Source of the DNA: Sphagnum magellanicum
Lineage: Eukaryota; Streptophyta; Sphagnopsida; Sphagnales; Sphagnaceae
Length of the DNA: 64,000 nucleotides
Direction: 5' to 3'
Assembly (NCBI GenBank): GCA_021904315.1
Contig: CM038925.1
Coordinates: 15,006,501-15,070,500, forward strand
Position 1 is the stretch's first letter. Every line of letters begins with the position of its first letter. Shown piece after piece: positions 24,589 to 38,193 of the stretch. A model generated the notes under the pieces. The model was not told where the DNA came from. It did not search any database and worked only from the letters and a program-made list of their open reading frames with translations. A program made the translations under genes and the position numbers.

Positions 24589-27500
24589 ATGCCGATCCGG
24601 CCATTATCGTCACCTTCTCACGATCGTCTCCATACGCCGAAGCAGGAACCGGTTTCTGCATCCGTGTCAAGCCCGAGCAACAAGATCCGACACAGCTCCT
24701 CCAAACACAAGAAGCAGCTGCAGCATGACAAAAGAAGCAGCAGCAAAGTCTCGGCGGCGGCAGAGGAGTCTGATAATGTTACTGCAGCATTGACATGGAA
24801 AGAGCAGCTTGGACAAATCCTGGCAATCCTCGTCGTCGCAACTCTTGTGTACTACAGCACCTCGGTGACGATTCAATGGTTGCAAGAAGCCAGCAAACCA
24901 TTCTGCGATGACAAGGAGAGTCCACAAGTGATGGTCTCAGGTATGATTGTCCTCCTCCTCCTCCTCCTCCTCTCCTTCGTAAATTGCCTTTCATGAAGAG
25001 AAGACGAAGAAGAAGAAGAAGAAGGAGGAGGAGGAGAAGAAAGGTTTCTTTTTCTTGGCTTTCTTAGGGTTTGTTTCTTCCTTGACCATACATGAATACA
25101 GATCTCCTTTCTGTTCTTTTCCAGGGGATTGCATTCCGTGTCCAGAGAATGGACAATGCCGCTATGGAAGGCTTCAGTGTTTGCCTGGCTTCAGGCGACA
25201 TGGCAGGTCATGTGTCCCTGATAAAGGAGTTGATCGCAATGCACAAGAACTGGTACATTTTGCTGCTGCTGCTGTTGTGTTTTTGTGCAAAGAGATTCAT
25301 CAGAGGATTTCCTTCTTTTGCTCAGAATGCTGCAAAGGTTTGGAAAGAAACAAAGCTTGCATGGGTGGGTACATAGTTGTTGTTGAAGAATCTTGTGCAT
25401 ATAGCTTATTAGGGTTGGAGTACCCATATGATGATTTTCTTCTTTATGTTTTCAAGCTTTTGGTTTTTCATGTGCATTGGTCAATGGGATACAATTTCTC
25501 TTTGATCATCCTCATACCCTTTTTGTTGTTGCAGTCGCCCAGTTTCTTTTATACCAGTTTCTTTTTTCATTTTTGTTCCCAACAGCCAGCCAACAAACAT
25601 GAATCTCTGTTGCTTCTAACCAAAAGCCCTTGAAAGCTTACAATGAGCACATCCTTACAGTGCTTAACATGATTTTCTGGTCATCACGTTATTTCACGTG
25701 CTCAAAGAGCCTCTGTGAAATCTGTAAAGGCCAAGTAAAGGTCAGCAAGTGACAATTGGCAGAGAACATGTGGTTTTTGGATACCTCTGCAATTAGGTTT
25801 AGGGTTTTAGTTGTTGTGCCAAGATTCTTCATATCTATTTATTGTGATTTCCAACTCGGTGCTCATTGAGTCCTGATTTGAGATTCACTTTTCAGGGACC
25901 CTTCTACTGGGAATAGAGAGCTTCTAATCTCTGGACTCTGTGTGCTGTAAGGAGGTTTAGGTTTTTCTTGTGCCAGGGTTCTTTATCTGATCTCTGGTTG
26001 TGATTCCCTCATTGCCACTCATCAATTCCTGATTAGACTTTCAGTTTTCAGGGATTGTTCTGCTGAGAAAGGAGCTTCAAATCTCTGGTTTCTGTCTGCT
26101 GTGTAGCTGAATAAGAATTTCAGTGTTCCTCATCACTACCTCATTCAGGCTAGACTCCTAGGTTCTCCTTTATTTTTGGGGTGTGATGTGATTGGTGGCC
26201 TCTGTGCTCACCACTTGGAGGAAAAAATAAAAAAGGATCTTTCTTAATTGTCTGTTCCTTCCCAGCCTAGTCTTCCTCTAGGTTGAGAATGTTTGCAGAA
26301 TCAACGAGTGACAATTTACCAGTAATCTGTCCATTCTCACCACTCGCTGAGCTTTACTGGTTTAGGGGACTTGCTATGAGAAACCTTCTATGAACTTGTT
26401 CACACAACCTGAGGCAATTCAAGAAGAATTTTTTGTTCCCTGGCCAACAGTTGATTAGAATGGATACTTTTATACTAAGCAGAGCACTTGTCTTCATCCT
26501 ATTGTTGTGATCTGTGGTGGCTTTGTTCATGTTGGAATATCTCTTTAGAGTTTCATTTTTTCCATGGTGCTTCTTCAGATGTGCCTTTTCATCCCCTTTG
26601 ATATTAACAAGAAAATGAGTTTTGATTGTTCATGCTCTCCCTCTTGCAGGCAACCTTTTTACAAACAAAGGTGTGCCAGATTTCAGGCAGGTCACTTTGT
26701 GATGGGTTGGGTACTACATGGGTGAGTTCTGCCACTAGCCCTTCAAGTTCTCTGAGTTGAAGCCGAACTGAGTATATTTCTGCCATGCTTTACAACTTGT
26801 AACCTAACACTAAAGCTAGTACAAAGCAAATAATCATGTGTAGGTGGGACATTATGACAGGTAATGGAAGATGAGCTTTGGGACACAGCAACTGATATCA
26901 ACATGGGGATGGATGAAAGCACGCTTTCCCTAGTTCGTGAGAAGGCAGTGGATCTTTTGCAGGCCACCCTCCTCATTCGCACAAATCCTCTCCATGGGTC
27001 TGCACCTGGCTACTTGCAGTGCTGCATATACGTGTCTTTCTGGGTCATGCTTTATGGAAGTAGGAGCTGTTGGTGACTTCATCCAATCTTTGCCCATGTT
27101 GCCCATTGTGTAGAATGAAATTATATTGGATTAATTTGCTTTTTCAACCAGCATTGTGTTTGAAATCAGGGAACACAGTTAAGACAGCATGCACAAAAAC
27201 ATTCAAGTTTTGAGACAAGAGTAGATTTGCATGATGGTTTAGATTAGTCTTTGCAAAGTTACTGGCATCTCTGCAATCTACTTCATTTCTGTGTGTGCAT
27301 GGTGAGAATGTCTCTGTTATGGTTTTTACATATGATGGCTATGCCTACAGGATTGCAAGGAGCTTTAATAAGTAACTGCTTGTGTACAGATCAAGAGAGT
27401 TTATGTGTCCTATTGAGTTGGCTCAGAGGTACAAACCCTTTGTGTGTCGCATTAAGGAGGCCATCAGAGCTCACCTCTTGGTGTTGTTTTCTCTTGGTTC

Positions 27501-29008
27501 TATGGTGAGATTCCCTTTACTTTCATTCCATCATTATTAATTCACACGTCTCTTGGAGACCATATCACAATTGTGAGACAATTCTCATGCAAGGTCCTTG
27601 TCTTAACCATAGTTCCTGTAAAACCTGAGCAAGAACCTTGACCTCAATGTGGGATTGGATGGACCATCAAGGAGCTACAACCAGATTTTTCTTGATTGGG
27701 AGTTCTTCTCATGAAGATTTTTGACAATTATTCTGGGTTTCATGGCTTGTGACATCTCCGATGGCAACAGGCTGTCTTGGTGGCATCATTTGTCCATAAA
27801 TATCTACGACGCAAAAGGCTACTGGCCCGTGCTGAGCAACTCTACTTGCAGGTCAATTTTGAAACTCATGGCAGTTCGTAAACTTGGGTTAAGCAGTTTC
27901 TTTTTGTTTCTTTCACATGGTATCAGATAAACTTCTCTCAGATCTGATTGAATTCCTGGTAGTTAGAGCTGGACTGCCAGATTGTTTTCTATCTGGTGGC
28001 CGCCAAATGATGTTGGTATCTGGTTGTGGCCAGGTTGTTCTCTGTAAAGTAGCTCCAACTTGCAGGTAACTATGAGAGGTGTATATGAGAAATGAACATA
28101 AGCAGAACATGAAACAGACCATGCAAACAAGATTGGAGCATGGAGATGATGGCTTGAAACTAAAATTTTATAAACTGATCAATTAAGACTATACCAAGAA
28201 TGAGTGGTATAACCATTATATTGTGCTTCAAGCCTGCTGTCTTGTAACCAACATGCTGATGCATGTGCAGGCTAGTTGGTTTGTATTTGTTCTACATTAA
28301 AACTCATCTTTTTTCTACACAAATTGACTGATACACTGATCCTCCTGTTTTGTTAAAAACCTTCTTCATGCACAGGTGTGTGAAGTGCTGGGGGAGAGAT
28401 CAATGGAGAGCTCAGATGAAGCCAAGTGGGTGGTTGCATCTCGCTTAAGGGATCATTTACTTCTTCCAAGTGAGCGGAAGTTAAAAACTCTCTGGAAAGA
28501 GGTGCACAAATTCTCCTTGTTGTTGGAGTTTCTGAATATGGCAGTGATCACTTGGCCATGTGCTTGTTTGACTACTCAGGTTCTGTGCTTCATTTAAGCT
28601 GACATGTTTAATGTTCATGGGTTCATGTACTCCAGGTGGAACTAATGGTACAAGAAGATTCACGCATCGACCAGTACCAAAAGATGGTGAAAGGGGAGTT
28701 AAGAATTGTCTGGGAATGGCAAGGTAAATTACTGGCTATCAGTAGAATTGAAAGATTTGTGCAGAACAGAATGAGAAACACAGAGAAACCAACAACAATT
28801 GTATAACTTGGAACATCTTGGGAGCTGTTTGGACTTTTCGTGCTGTTGTTATTGTTCGGGTGACCTCTGTGCATGTGGTGGGCTGTATTAACATTTTCTT
28901 GATGTTGTTATTTTCTTCTTCACCAACAAAACAGTGGAAGGAGCATTGCATACACGCACATTTAAGGGCCGCAGTCAGCAGAGGCTTGGACCTACTGTTA
29001 CCAAGTAA
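24589..29008 (+). CDS. MSC-domain (Man1/Src1 C-terminal) nuclear-envelope protein (9 exons)
   Basis: Two-pass membrane protein with the Man1-Src1p-C-terminal (MSC) domain, the conserved half of inner-nuclear-membrane proteins Man1, Src1 and Heh2. Exons: 24589-24940, 25125-25252, 26650-26721, 26861-27018, 27390-27504, 27771-27851, 28376-28501, 28636-28723, 28935-29008, giving 397 aa in one frame. The basic Ser-rich N-tail (about 30-55) could be a nuclear import signal. A first membrane helix lies at about 74-93. The lumenal Cys-rich part has Cys106, 120, 123, 129, 136 and 147 (reading GDCIPCPENGQCRYG), with Cys243 and Cys256 near the second helix (about 264-284). A C-terminal winged-helix-like region follows, with WVVASRLRDHLLLP and IVWEWQ. 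There is no LEM domain. I chose ATG 24589 as the first in-frame ATG. The role, by analogy, is nuclear-envelope organisation; function in plants is not established to my knowledge. Confidence 0.88.
24950..25041. repeat. CCT/GGA mirror foldback in intron 1 of the MSC gene
   Basis: A (CTC)n tract at 24950-24976 and a GAA/GGA tract at 25007-25041 are complementary and could form a hairpin inside an intron of only 184 bases. Confidence 0.6.
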
Positions 29009-31690
29009 GAGAGTAGCAGGGTATCATCATCTATATATCAAGTTTTGACATACAGTAGTTGTAGGTCATAGTATCCTGGTTGACTCAGAGTCTCACCATC
29101 TGGGCATTAGTCCATGGTTCATTATTGTTTCACACACCATGTTGCATGGTTCTATACAACTGTCTGTAACTCAAAGGTAGGGTAGCCATTTGATAATTGT
29201 GGCAAGCACCTGACGATGATAACCACTTGTCAATCATGCTACATCTGAGCGAGTAGTTTTTTCTGAGTTATGCTCAGTCCTGATCACAGCACCTCTTTTC
29301 ATTTGCTGCAAATAATTCTGGAAAGTTTTCAGAGTATTTTGCAACTAGTTTGCCTTTTGTATGAACACTGTGCACTGGATGCATGTTTTGGGTTTCTACA
29401 GTTGAAACCTATAGAAAATTTCTATAGAAGGTTTTGGATGCAGAAATTCAAAAGATGAGTGCATATATGTACATGAAGATTCTCTGGTGAACATAAGGAA
29501 ACTGCAGGTGCTTCAACACCTCCAATGTTGGTCTGCAGCTGAATTCTTGTATAACTGGCTAATTTGAAAATTGGATTTTCTTAAGAAGCAAATGATTGGC
29601 ATTTGAAAATAGATAATGCAACTACCTCAATTGTATGGATAATTGTCGGCATCCCAGTTTGATTTATGTGTACGTTTTTGAGGTCAGCAAAGAGTGCACA
29701 CTGATATACATGTTGTGTTTAGTAATAAAAATCCTGTACAAGATTGACCAAATGTGTGCAAGAAGTTAACAGGGACCCATTGTTTGTCTGTAGGACCTTG
29801 CAATTTTCCTTTCGATAGAAGAGCCATTTCTTGAAGTAGCAAAGTCTTTGAGCTCATAGAGAATTTTCATTTGCTTCTTGTTTTCTGAGAGATTGGGATT
29901 CGTGTACTAATTGCTAAGTTGACTATTGTTTATTTTCTTTATGGTTTACAAAATTGTCAGTATTTGCTAACTGCTATTGACAAAACTTGATTTTACAATT
30001 ATGGATTATCTGTGGACAAATGATTATTGTGACAAGTGAAAGCTTGGTCAAAAAGTGTGAAATTATGGCTTCTTTGCAATTCTGATGAGTTGTTCTCTGT
30101 TAAAATCTGCAGTTTGTACACATCTTTGGGTGCATCTTCTCTGCAAGCTACGCAGTGTGTACAAATGGTAACAATAGCCACTCTTGATCTCTCACTTGCT
30201 GATGGTGTTTGAACCTTTGTTTTTTGCCTTACCTATCTGAGATTTAGAACTTGGCAGTTAAAACAAGGCTTCTTATGTCTGGAGTAGGATGTATGTGTGA
30301 GGCTGCCTTTTAGCTGATGGTGGTGTTGATGGTGTTGCACTTTTGTACTTATTGAGTTTTAAGACCCCTTTTTGGCCTGTGTAATGTTTTGCATGACATG
30401 TTTCCTCCCATTTCCTTCATCAGTTTTGAACTACTTTCATGTAATAAAGTTTGGCAGGTGGAAATCATATGGGCAAAAGAATTATTTGCCTTGTGTGAGT
30501 CTCCATGCCTTTGTGTGTGAACATGATAACATGATATACTCATCTGACCTTTTTCTTTCCCTACCATCCCTCACTCTATACACATGACTGGGTGAAAACC
30601 TGACTAGTGTTTGTTGGGGAAGTTCGTTGTTGATGTTGAATCTTTTTGACCAGCAAGATCATCTGCTGGCCAGAGTGAGTGAGAGGTAGAGGGTTTGCAG
30701 CAGTGTTGGGTTCTTCTCACCTTTTTGAGAGAACATTCTGGTTATCTGAAAGGGTTAGAAGAGAAACAGTTTGATTTTTCAAAATCTGATACCCTGATTG
30801 GTTTTCAGATTATGATTAAAATGCGACTATTGGCTTTTCAAGCAGGTCTCAAGGTTTGAACCCAAAATCCTTTCAATGTAAATTTCAAGTTTAAACATAA
30901 AGTCACAACTAATCATGTGAAATAAATTGTATGATTTTTGAAGTTTAATGCTTATTTATCTCAATGCTTTTAAAGCTTAAAACCATTGACATGTGTAAAC
31001 TTTAAACACAAAAGTTCAACTACAGTACTCTGTGCACATGTAAAGGATTGTGACTTATTGGTTAATGCTTTTTTCAAGAAGACTTTTGGCTCAAACCTTG
31101 TTATGGCAATGGGTAAGTGCTTCTACCTATTTGGTTTTTTTATAAAACTATACAGAGAATTGAATCTGAGGGTTCACTTGATAACTTCTATGGGTATCAA
31201 GTTTGGGCCTCTCTGATACCTGATTGATTTTCACTTGGAGAATCAGCCTGAAAACCAGGTGGGTTAGTTATACCTGCCCAACACTGGTTCACAGGATAAG
31301 TTGCTGGAACCTTGGTAATTAAGTACAGTTGTGGTTCAACCACAATTGAGTCATAATGGGTTTCCAATGGGCGGTGGTGGGTGGTGGCCAGGGTCACCTT
31401 ATCCAAGATCACCAAACTTCCAGGCCTGTGGAAACTGGATGATCCCATGTTTGTTTGTTATGAGAGTATCGAGAGTCTTTCAATCCTTTCTCCAGCTGAG
31501 TCAGTCTATTCCATATGTCTCCCTTCGGTGTTGCTGAGCATTGGTTGAAAATGCTGAGAATACCTGGAACATGTGGGTGAGCTTTGGAAAACCAATTACC
31601 ATTTGGTGCCACCCCACTACTGATTTCATTCTTTAACATTTCTTGACATTGCTTGTTTTCGAATGAATTGTTGCTCTCTAGTTTTGCCTT
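29009..31690. other. Intergenic DNA after the MSC gene
   Basis: Begins with the likely 3' UTR. Sequence is mixed, T-rich, with no long open frame. Near 30789 and 31214 a short direct repeat of the type GATACC(C)TGATTG(G/A)TTTTC is seen, possibly the ends of an old insertion. No gene recognised. Confidence 0.45.
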
Positions 31691-31955
31691 CACACATTAG
31701 TGGAAATGGAATTAACATGCACTATGTTTTAGTCCAACTTATTGCTTGTTTTTTTTTAAAGACTATTTGTTATGCTTAGTAGTTTGCATTTGTCACACGT
31801 AAGTGGTATTGGAATTATCTTGCATTAAATTTAGTCCAACTTATTGCTTGCTTATTGGAATGACTACTTGTTGAGCTTATTAGTTTGCATTTCACACGTA
31901 AGTGGGAATTGGAATTATCATGCACTAAATTTAGTCCAACTTTGGGCTTGCTTGT
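31691..31955. repeat. ~100-bp tandem repeat, about 2.6 copies
   Basis: Units start at 31691, 31794 and 31893 with CACACRTAAGTGG-type sequence and share TTTAGTCCAACTT, ATTGCTTG and TTAGTTTGCATTT. Spacing is 103 and 99 bases. The third unit is partial. No coding role seen. Confidence 0.8.
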
Positions 31956-33157
31956 AAGTAACCCCAAGAAGAAAAAGAAAAGCTTTAGTTTTCTCACAGT
32001 ATTCCAGGTGTCCTCATACATGCTGACCACTTCCCCTCTCTGATGATTCAATTTTCTTAAAACATTTCATATCTCCAACAAAGATTGGGCCGAGTTGCAA
32101 CGTCTCATTTCAACAAACAAGTGCTAATATACTTTGCATGCTTTCTAGCTGATTTGCAGGTGCAGGAAAGTCTGACACGATGAATGAACGAAATGCAAGT
32201 GTTGGGTGTAAATGCTGATGTTGTGACAATTTTGAATTAGAAAAGAAATTAAAAAAATCAATGCCCAAACCACCAGAATCTACAAAACTGTTGCATTCTC
32301 GACATGAATAATCTTCAATGTTTAGTTGGTTTCTTTCTTTGGTCACAATTGTGTACATACATTTTTATGTTTGTTTTTGGTTACAAATAGTCTAGTAAAA
32401 ATTTATTTTATTTAAATTTTTTAATAATAATAGTAATAATAATAATACTATTGTTATTATTTTCTTCGGTTTACAAATTGTGTACATACATATCGTGTTC
32501 TTTTGGGTTACAGTCATGTATAAAAACATAAATTTTTTCCCCCCTTTGGGTTACCGATCGTGTGCATGAATGCTTTCTGTCTTGGCCCTGATCTGTTTCC
32601 ATGTGTGCCCAGCTCAGGAGTTTGTTAGTCCTTATGTTACGGAAAGGTATTGCCAGATGTTGAATGCTTTGTTGGTGGAATCACAACTCAAACAACAAAC
32701 TTTTATGCTTTGTTGGCGGACTCACAATTCACCAACAAAATTTTTATGTTATGTCCGCCCCCCATAGTTTTTGAGGAACTCAGCAGCTGGACAAGCCACA
32801 TGTCTAACTCCTAATTGCTCCTGATGGCTTTCTTTTAAGGTGTCAAAATTCAAAGCACACACACTCTTGAGGAATAAATGAATGTGTCTTGAGTTAAAAG
32901 ACCCTATTTTGACACGGATGTGTATTCCCCCATTTTTCTCTGAAGACACTAGGTAGTAAAACCCAACACACTCAACAAAAGACCTAATATTCATGGCAAC
33001 TTGTTCATATGAAAAATTTTCTTTTATTGCAAAGGGGAGCTTTCTGGTCTAGTATTCAGACTTTACACTTTAGCTGTTTTGCTGGGTCAAAAATGGACTT
33101 ATATTGTTTTACAATCACACACCTCACCCTATACACTTACACAATTCTAGTTGGACC
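31956..33157. other. Intergenic DNA
   Basis: Holds AT microsatellite-like sequence near 32400-32460 (AATAATAAT words) and three short phrases of type TTTTGGGTTAC...TGTG(T/C)ACATA spaced about 100 bases apart (32340-32565), perhaps a decayed tandem repeat. No gene. Confidence 0.4.
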
Positions 33158-33501
33158 TTAGAGCAACTCGATCAGTGCTCAGTATGGTAGCCTCAAAATT
33201 AAAATTGAATGAAGAAAAGTCAAAACATACTGGTTTGGCTACACAAAATGGTTTTGGCCCAGCATTTTTGCACAGTTTGCTCATCAGGCCGGTTAAAGGC
33301 ACAGTAGAGCCAAATACTTGCTGCTGATTGGCTACATAGTTTGATTGGTGCATTTGGGTTACTATTAGTACTCTCCAACTATTTTTTGCTGTCCCAGTTT
33401 CAATTTTATGGGCGGGGCAGGAAAAAAAGTAAATAACTAAACTTGAATGTGAGAAATATTTTTGCAGGGGCACATATTGAGCACTGCGGTAGAAACTCTT
33501 A
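33158..33501. mobile_element. MITE-like element, family 1, copy 1
   Basis: Terminal inverted repeats pair TTAGAGCAACTCGATCAGTG at the left with the complement of GCACTGCGGTAGAAACTCTTA at the right (shared core AGTGCTCARTATG). TTA flanks both ends, the target duplication expected of PIF/Harbinger-type elements. The right half is closely similar to the copy at 46594-46893, around CCCAGTTTCARTTTTATGGG. It encodes nothing, so it would depend on a transposase elsewhere. Confidence 0.7.
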
Positions 33502-36500
33502 TACATTTGCCTTGAGTGTAAATAATTTTCCATAATGCATTTGCACTTACACTAATTGTAAGCCTTAAACCATATGTCCGCACAACACTGGTTTAGTCCA
33601 AGGTGAAGCAAAATGAAGGAAAAAATTTGCCAAATCCTAAGAGCCTCCTAGACCTCTGTTATGCATACAAATTAAAAATACATATATACATATATAGAAA
33701 TCATTTGTCCAAGTGGAAACTGATATGGAAATTCAAAGGCCGAGTTCCATAAGGATTGAAGGGTATCTTGATATTCCAACTAGAAATGCAGGTTTAAGAG
33801 CTCAAATTTAGCAAGTTACTCCCGCAAGTGCTGTAAACAGTTCAATTGTTAAGCATGTGGTGAATGAAGTGTGAAGAATGAATGATGTGTAGTCCAAACC
33901 TGAAAGAGGCTTATATCGAAGTCCTTTACTCTTGGTGCCCATTTGTATTTGCCATTTCCTGCATAGCCATATATTGTGTCTTAAGAAGAAAAAAAAAAAT
34001 CCTGAATTGGTTGGAACTCTTGCCTAAATGATCTACCTATTAAGAAAGAAAATTCAGCATATCGTAATATGACCAATATATCTAAATGGAGATACACACA
34101 CAACAAAACTTACAAGACTAGACATATATAATAAATCCACAATGTACTACTATACATCTAGGAAGTCCCACAAATCCCGACATTATTTTGATGGTTTAAT
34201 CATAACAAAAGTTTAAAGGTTATAGACTCTAAAGTTGTAAGTTTGATCTGAAAATGAGATTCAACGTCCCCTGATCTTTTGAAGAGTTCTCTAAAAATTG
34301 CAATATGAAATTGAAAGACACTAAGATCTGCAAATATGTATGAAACATGGACATCCTGATTGCCATTCAAAACTATTCCTTCAAGTGAAGGCTAGGAGAG
34401 AAGACCATGCAAATCTTTAGAAAATGAAGGACCAAAAGTCTAGGGAATTTTACACAAATGAGGTTTTCCTAGCAATTGGCTAGCAATTGGGCATCTTTGT
34501 TCCTGGCTCACATTCAATGTTTCTAGATCAGGGTTATCATGTTTGTGTTTGGAAAATGTGCGATATACATGACCAACAATGAATTGTATCTAATTATATA
34601 ATTTCTCTTGATCTAATACTAAAATGCTAGAGTCTCTAGGTTTGGACATGATTTTTTGAAATACTCCTCTTGTTGAAAAAGGCAAAGATAAAGCCTAGTG
34701 CACACCATTGCCCTTTGAATACATAACATGTTTCACATGGCACCGTTATCAGTTATAAACATTGTAGACTGGATTCTTCGGTCCACACAAGGCTGAACTT
34801 TTGAATGAACAATTCTTCAGCTTCTCCTAGGTTTGTTGCATGTGAAATCTTCCAATAATGTAACGGTTGATATATTGCTCTAGAATGATTTATTTTTATT
34901 TTGTTTGGATCAGCTCAATTGATCAATATCTCCCCCTCTCCACTTGAATTCTAGAATAATAGTGCATTACTTTCATGCCATCCATTACAAATTCAAATGT
35001 AACAAATGAATCTTGACCTTTCAAAACAACGTTTTAAAATTATCATTCCATCCACATGTGAATGAGATGATATTACATGCATGCCAAGGAGTGCAAGTTT
35101 TTAATCCTATTGGAAGCTTGAATGTTCCCATTTTGCCTTGATTTCGCCAATGCCAAATCAAGGCAATGCCACATTCATTGTCTAGGCTTTGATAAGTAAG
35201 GTTTGTTAGATAAGAATAACCTTTGGTTGCAAATAGGTATGCCTTACATTTCACATTGTAACATATATCATATTCAAGTTTAATTTCAAACCCCATTGAC
35301 TCCCATCACCCTTGTTATTGAATGCCAAAGACATGTCAAGTTTTGGTCCATGAACTTGTTTTCAAAGTGTACGATTTGTTATTTTCTTCCAATGTAGTTG
35401 AGTTGAGTAGCTATACAACCCCATGAAGTATATATATATCTCAAGTGAATTGCCAAATTGTTGGAAATCTCCCTTGGTGGAACTAGTACAATGGTTTTCT
35501 TCATTTTTCTTTTGTTCAAGTCTCTCATTTGAAACTTTGACAACATCAAACCTTCTATCCATATGAGTTTCATATTTTTAGTGTTTTACTATAGATGTAT
35601 CATAGTCATTCAAAGGCTAAATTATTCCACTAAATTATGAAATAATTGCCAATTGTACCACTTTCATTTCTAGTCTTATGTTTTCCCCCCCATATGTAGC
35701 ATGCATTTTTCATGATCTTATTATATTTGTATATGAATACCTAGACTTATTTTGTACAAGAATGTCAAGGTATAATCAAAACAAATCTTCTAAAATTTTC
35801 CCTTTCCCCAATTTGATACATTCAACAAAGGTCAACATTATTTGTAATACTCAACAAGTGTGGAGGTTGAATTGCCACATTCAACTTGTTTGGATATAAT
35901 ATATATTGTACACACACACATTGAAGTGTCAAAACAAAAATCAAGCTTCCATGTTTATTCAACATTAATGACCCATTTAATAAACACAAGAGTGTTCATC
36001 AAGCTCATGACATGAATTAACATGTCCTTTCTATAGTTTACTTCGTCATTTGCTTATTACTTTAAGCACCATTCCATCCATTCCAATGCCATAACTAGTT
36101 TTGCGTTGCACGATTTTGTGATCATTTGTTGCAACTCTTTTTTAATTAATTCAATAGAAATCCTATTTCTTTTGCAATGAAAAACCTTTGTGCATGACAT
36201 TGATCAATATATATATAAACTTTGTAACCTTGCAAAGGTAATATTGCCAAAACAATAATTTTTGTTATTTCCATCAATGATTAATTTGATTAATCATTTG
36301 GTGGTGGCAAGCAAAGAACTTCCTTGCATTCTATTTTGTCCATATGATTTTTATTAGTTTCCATACACACGACCATGTTTAAATTCCATATGGATTCAAA
36401 CACATCTTTGTCAACCTTGTCAATAAGGTTTTAATTAATTATCTTACATCATGTATCAACTTCACTATTGGAACTTCTTGAATCTTATACTCTAATTCAT

Positions 36501-38063
36501 CATGCACATTATTATTTACGAAGGCCTCACAAAATGCAACAAGATGACACAAATCAAAAGAAATTTTGTATATGTAGTTTAGGTGTGTGCTCACTTGTCA
36601 ACACCATTTGAAAAAAACTCAGTAGAAGACCTCGTTATAAAGGATCACCAAATGGGGTTCGCTTTGATGTCTCTTGATAGATGTCCTTTGATAGATGTCC
36701 TCACCTTGTAGATTGCAATGTATTAGAAGAAGGCAATCATAACTTATATCGTTACAATTTTCATGGAACAACATCAACCAAATTTGGAAAAATTGGATGT
36801 GGCCCAAAGAAGAAGGAAAAAAAGGGAATTTTTTTTGTGCTTAACAACAAAATTTGCAAACTTTGCTCTTCATCAATCAACCTACAACTTGTTTGAATAT
36901 CATCTCACCAAATCTACTGTATGATACATTTGTGTGGATTCAAATGAAACCATATGAAGATATTACAAATATTTTGGAGAATATAAAAAATTCGCATGAT
37001 AATGTAGGTTGTGAAAGAGAATTTTGAAAGCTTACCAAAGGATTTGATGGCACTTGATGGATCCAAATACAATTGGATCCAATCACCTTGTTATTTTAAA
37101 CAAGTGTGAAACTTCTTCCAAGAATTCTATAACCCAAATGGTCAACTATTTCACATGAACTTGATTCAAGAAATATTTGTCTTCATCTTTCAAATGGGTT
37201 TTCTCTTTGGCATGACCTCTTCATTTCATATTGCCTTTCGTCGATGGGGGTTGGATCCATATATACAACTTTGAGTCTTGGTCCAAGCTATATTTGCATT
37301 GAAAAAGTCCCCAAGTTTGAGTGAGTCTTCAACCTTCTTGTCATGATTGTGAGTTTACCAAAAACCGAGAAAGAAGCCCATTGCTAGTGAACTCTGGAAG
37401 ACCTCAAGGCATCTCGCATAACCTTTGCCAATCTGCTCTCCATAGGAAGAAATCTAAGGGAGTTTTGTTCAATGCTCTTTTAGATTTTGCAATAGCATAG
37501 CATAGGTTCTCCAAATATTGGCTAAAATGCAAAACTCCACCCACCAACTCTCCTTAATATGCTAGGCTTCACCCAAGCCCCCAAAATTGACTCAAAATAT
37601 TTATATTGGCATAAAGGAGAAGCTATGCCAAACGTCAGTCTTATCTACAATCAAATGGGACTTTGACAAGTTTGACAACTTTAGTACAAGAGGATATGAT
37701 CTATGACTTGGTAGCGTATATTAAAAGGCATTTCTAAAAAAAAAAACTACCAATAAAAAATAGGTCAAAGAAATGGTGTGCCCACCCCCCCCTTTCCCCT
37801 TTTTAAAAGCCCAATGGAAAGAGCACAAGCAAAATCTTCTTAGGCCACTCTTATTGGATGTAGTAGCCTAGGTTTGTTTGGCCACCTATTGCTTTTTAAT
37901 ACAATTCCTTCAACACCCAAATCTCTTGTGTTGGAGTTCCAACTAACTTTCAAGGAGAATAATTGTCTCTCCCCGGTAACGAAACTTGAATACTAAATAG
38001 TCTTGTGGTAAGCAAGCTCCTTGGTTCTACTACTTTTTCAATGGTTCTAAATTTCCAACCACT
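33502..38063. other. AT-rich intergenic DNA, no gene recognised
   Basis: 4.5 kb with only short open frames on both strands, none with a recognisable domain. A small direct repeat of GATAGATGTCCT is seen near 36675-36695. I looked for reverse-transcriptase and integrase motifs and did not find a convincing one. Confidence 0.45.
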
Positions 38064-38193
38064 TGTAACCCATTTCAAAGTTATTTACTTAATTTTGTTT
38101 TTTGGGTGTAACCCGGTTCAAAGTGATTTATTAGATATTATTTATTGGGGTGTAACCCGGTTCAAAGTTGTTTATTAAATTTTGTTATTTGAG
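38064..38193. repeat. 43-44-bp tandem repeat, three copies
   Basis: Units start at 38064, 38107 and 38151 with TGTAACCC(G)G or TGTAACCCAT, continue TTCAAAGT, then TTTATTAAATTTTGTT-like sequence, and end TTTGGG or similar. A partial fourth start follows at 38194. Confidence 0.85.

Noticed and set aside
25055..25633. 192-codon open frame around exon 2 of the MSC gene
   Set aside because: Only 25125-25252 is conserved; the rest is read-through into introns, and the proposed splice to 26650 restores the expected domain.
33502..38063. Possible copia- or gypsy-type retrotransposon
   Set aside because: I looked for protease, reverse-transcriptase and integrase motifs on both strands and found no convincing series, and no LTR pair.
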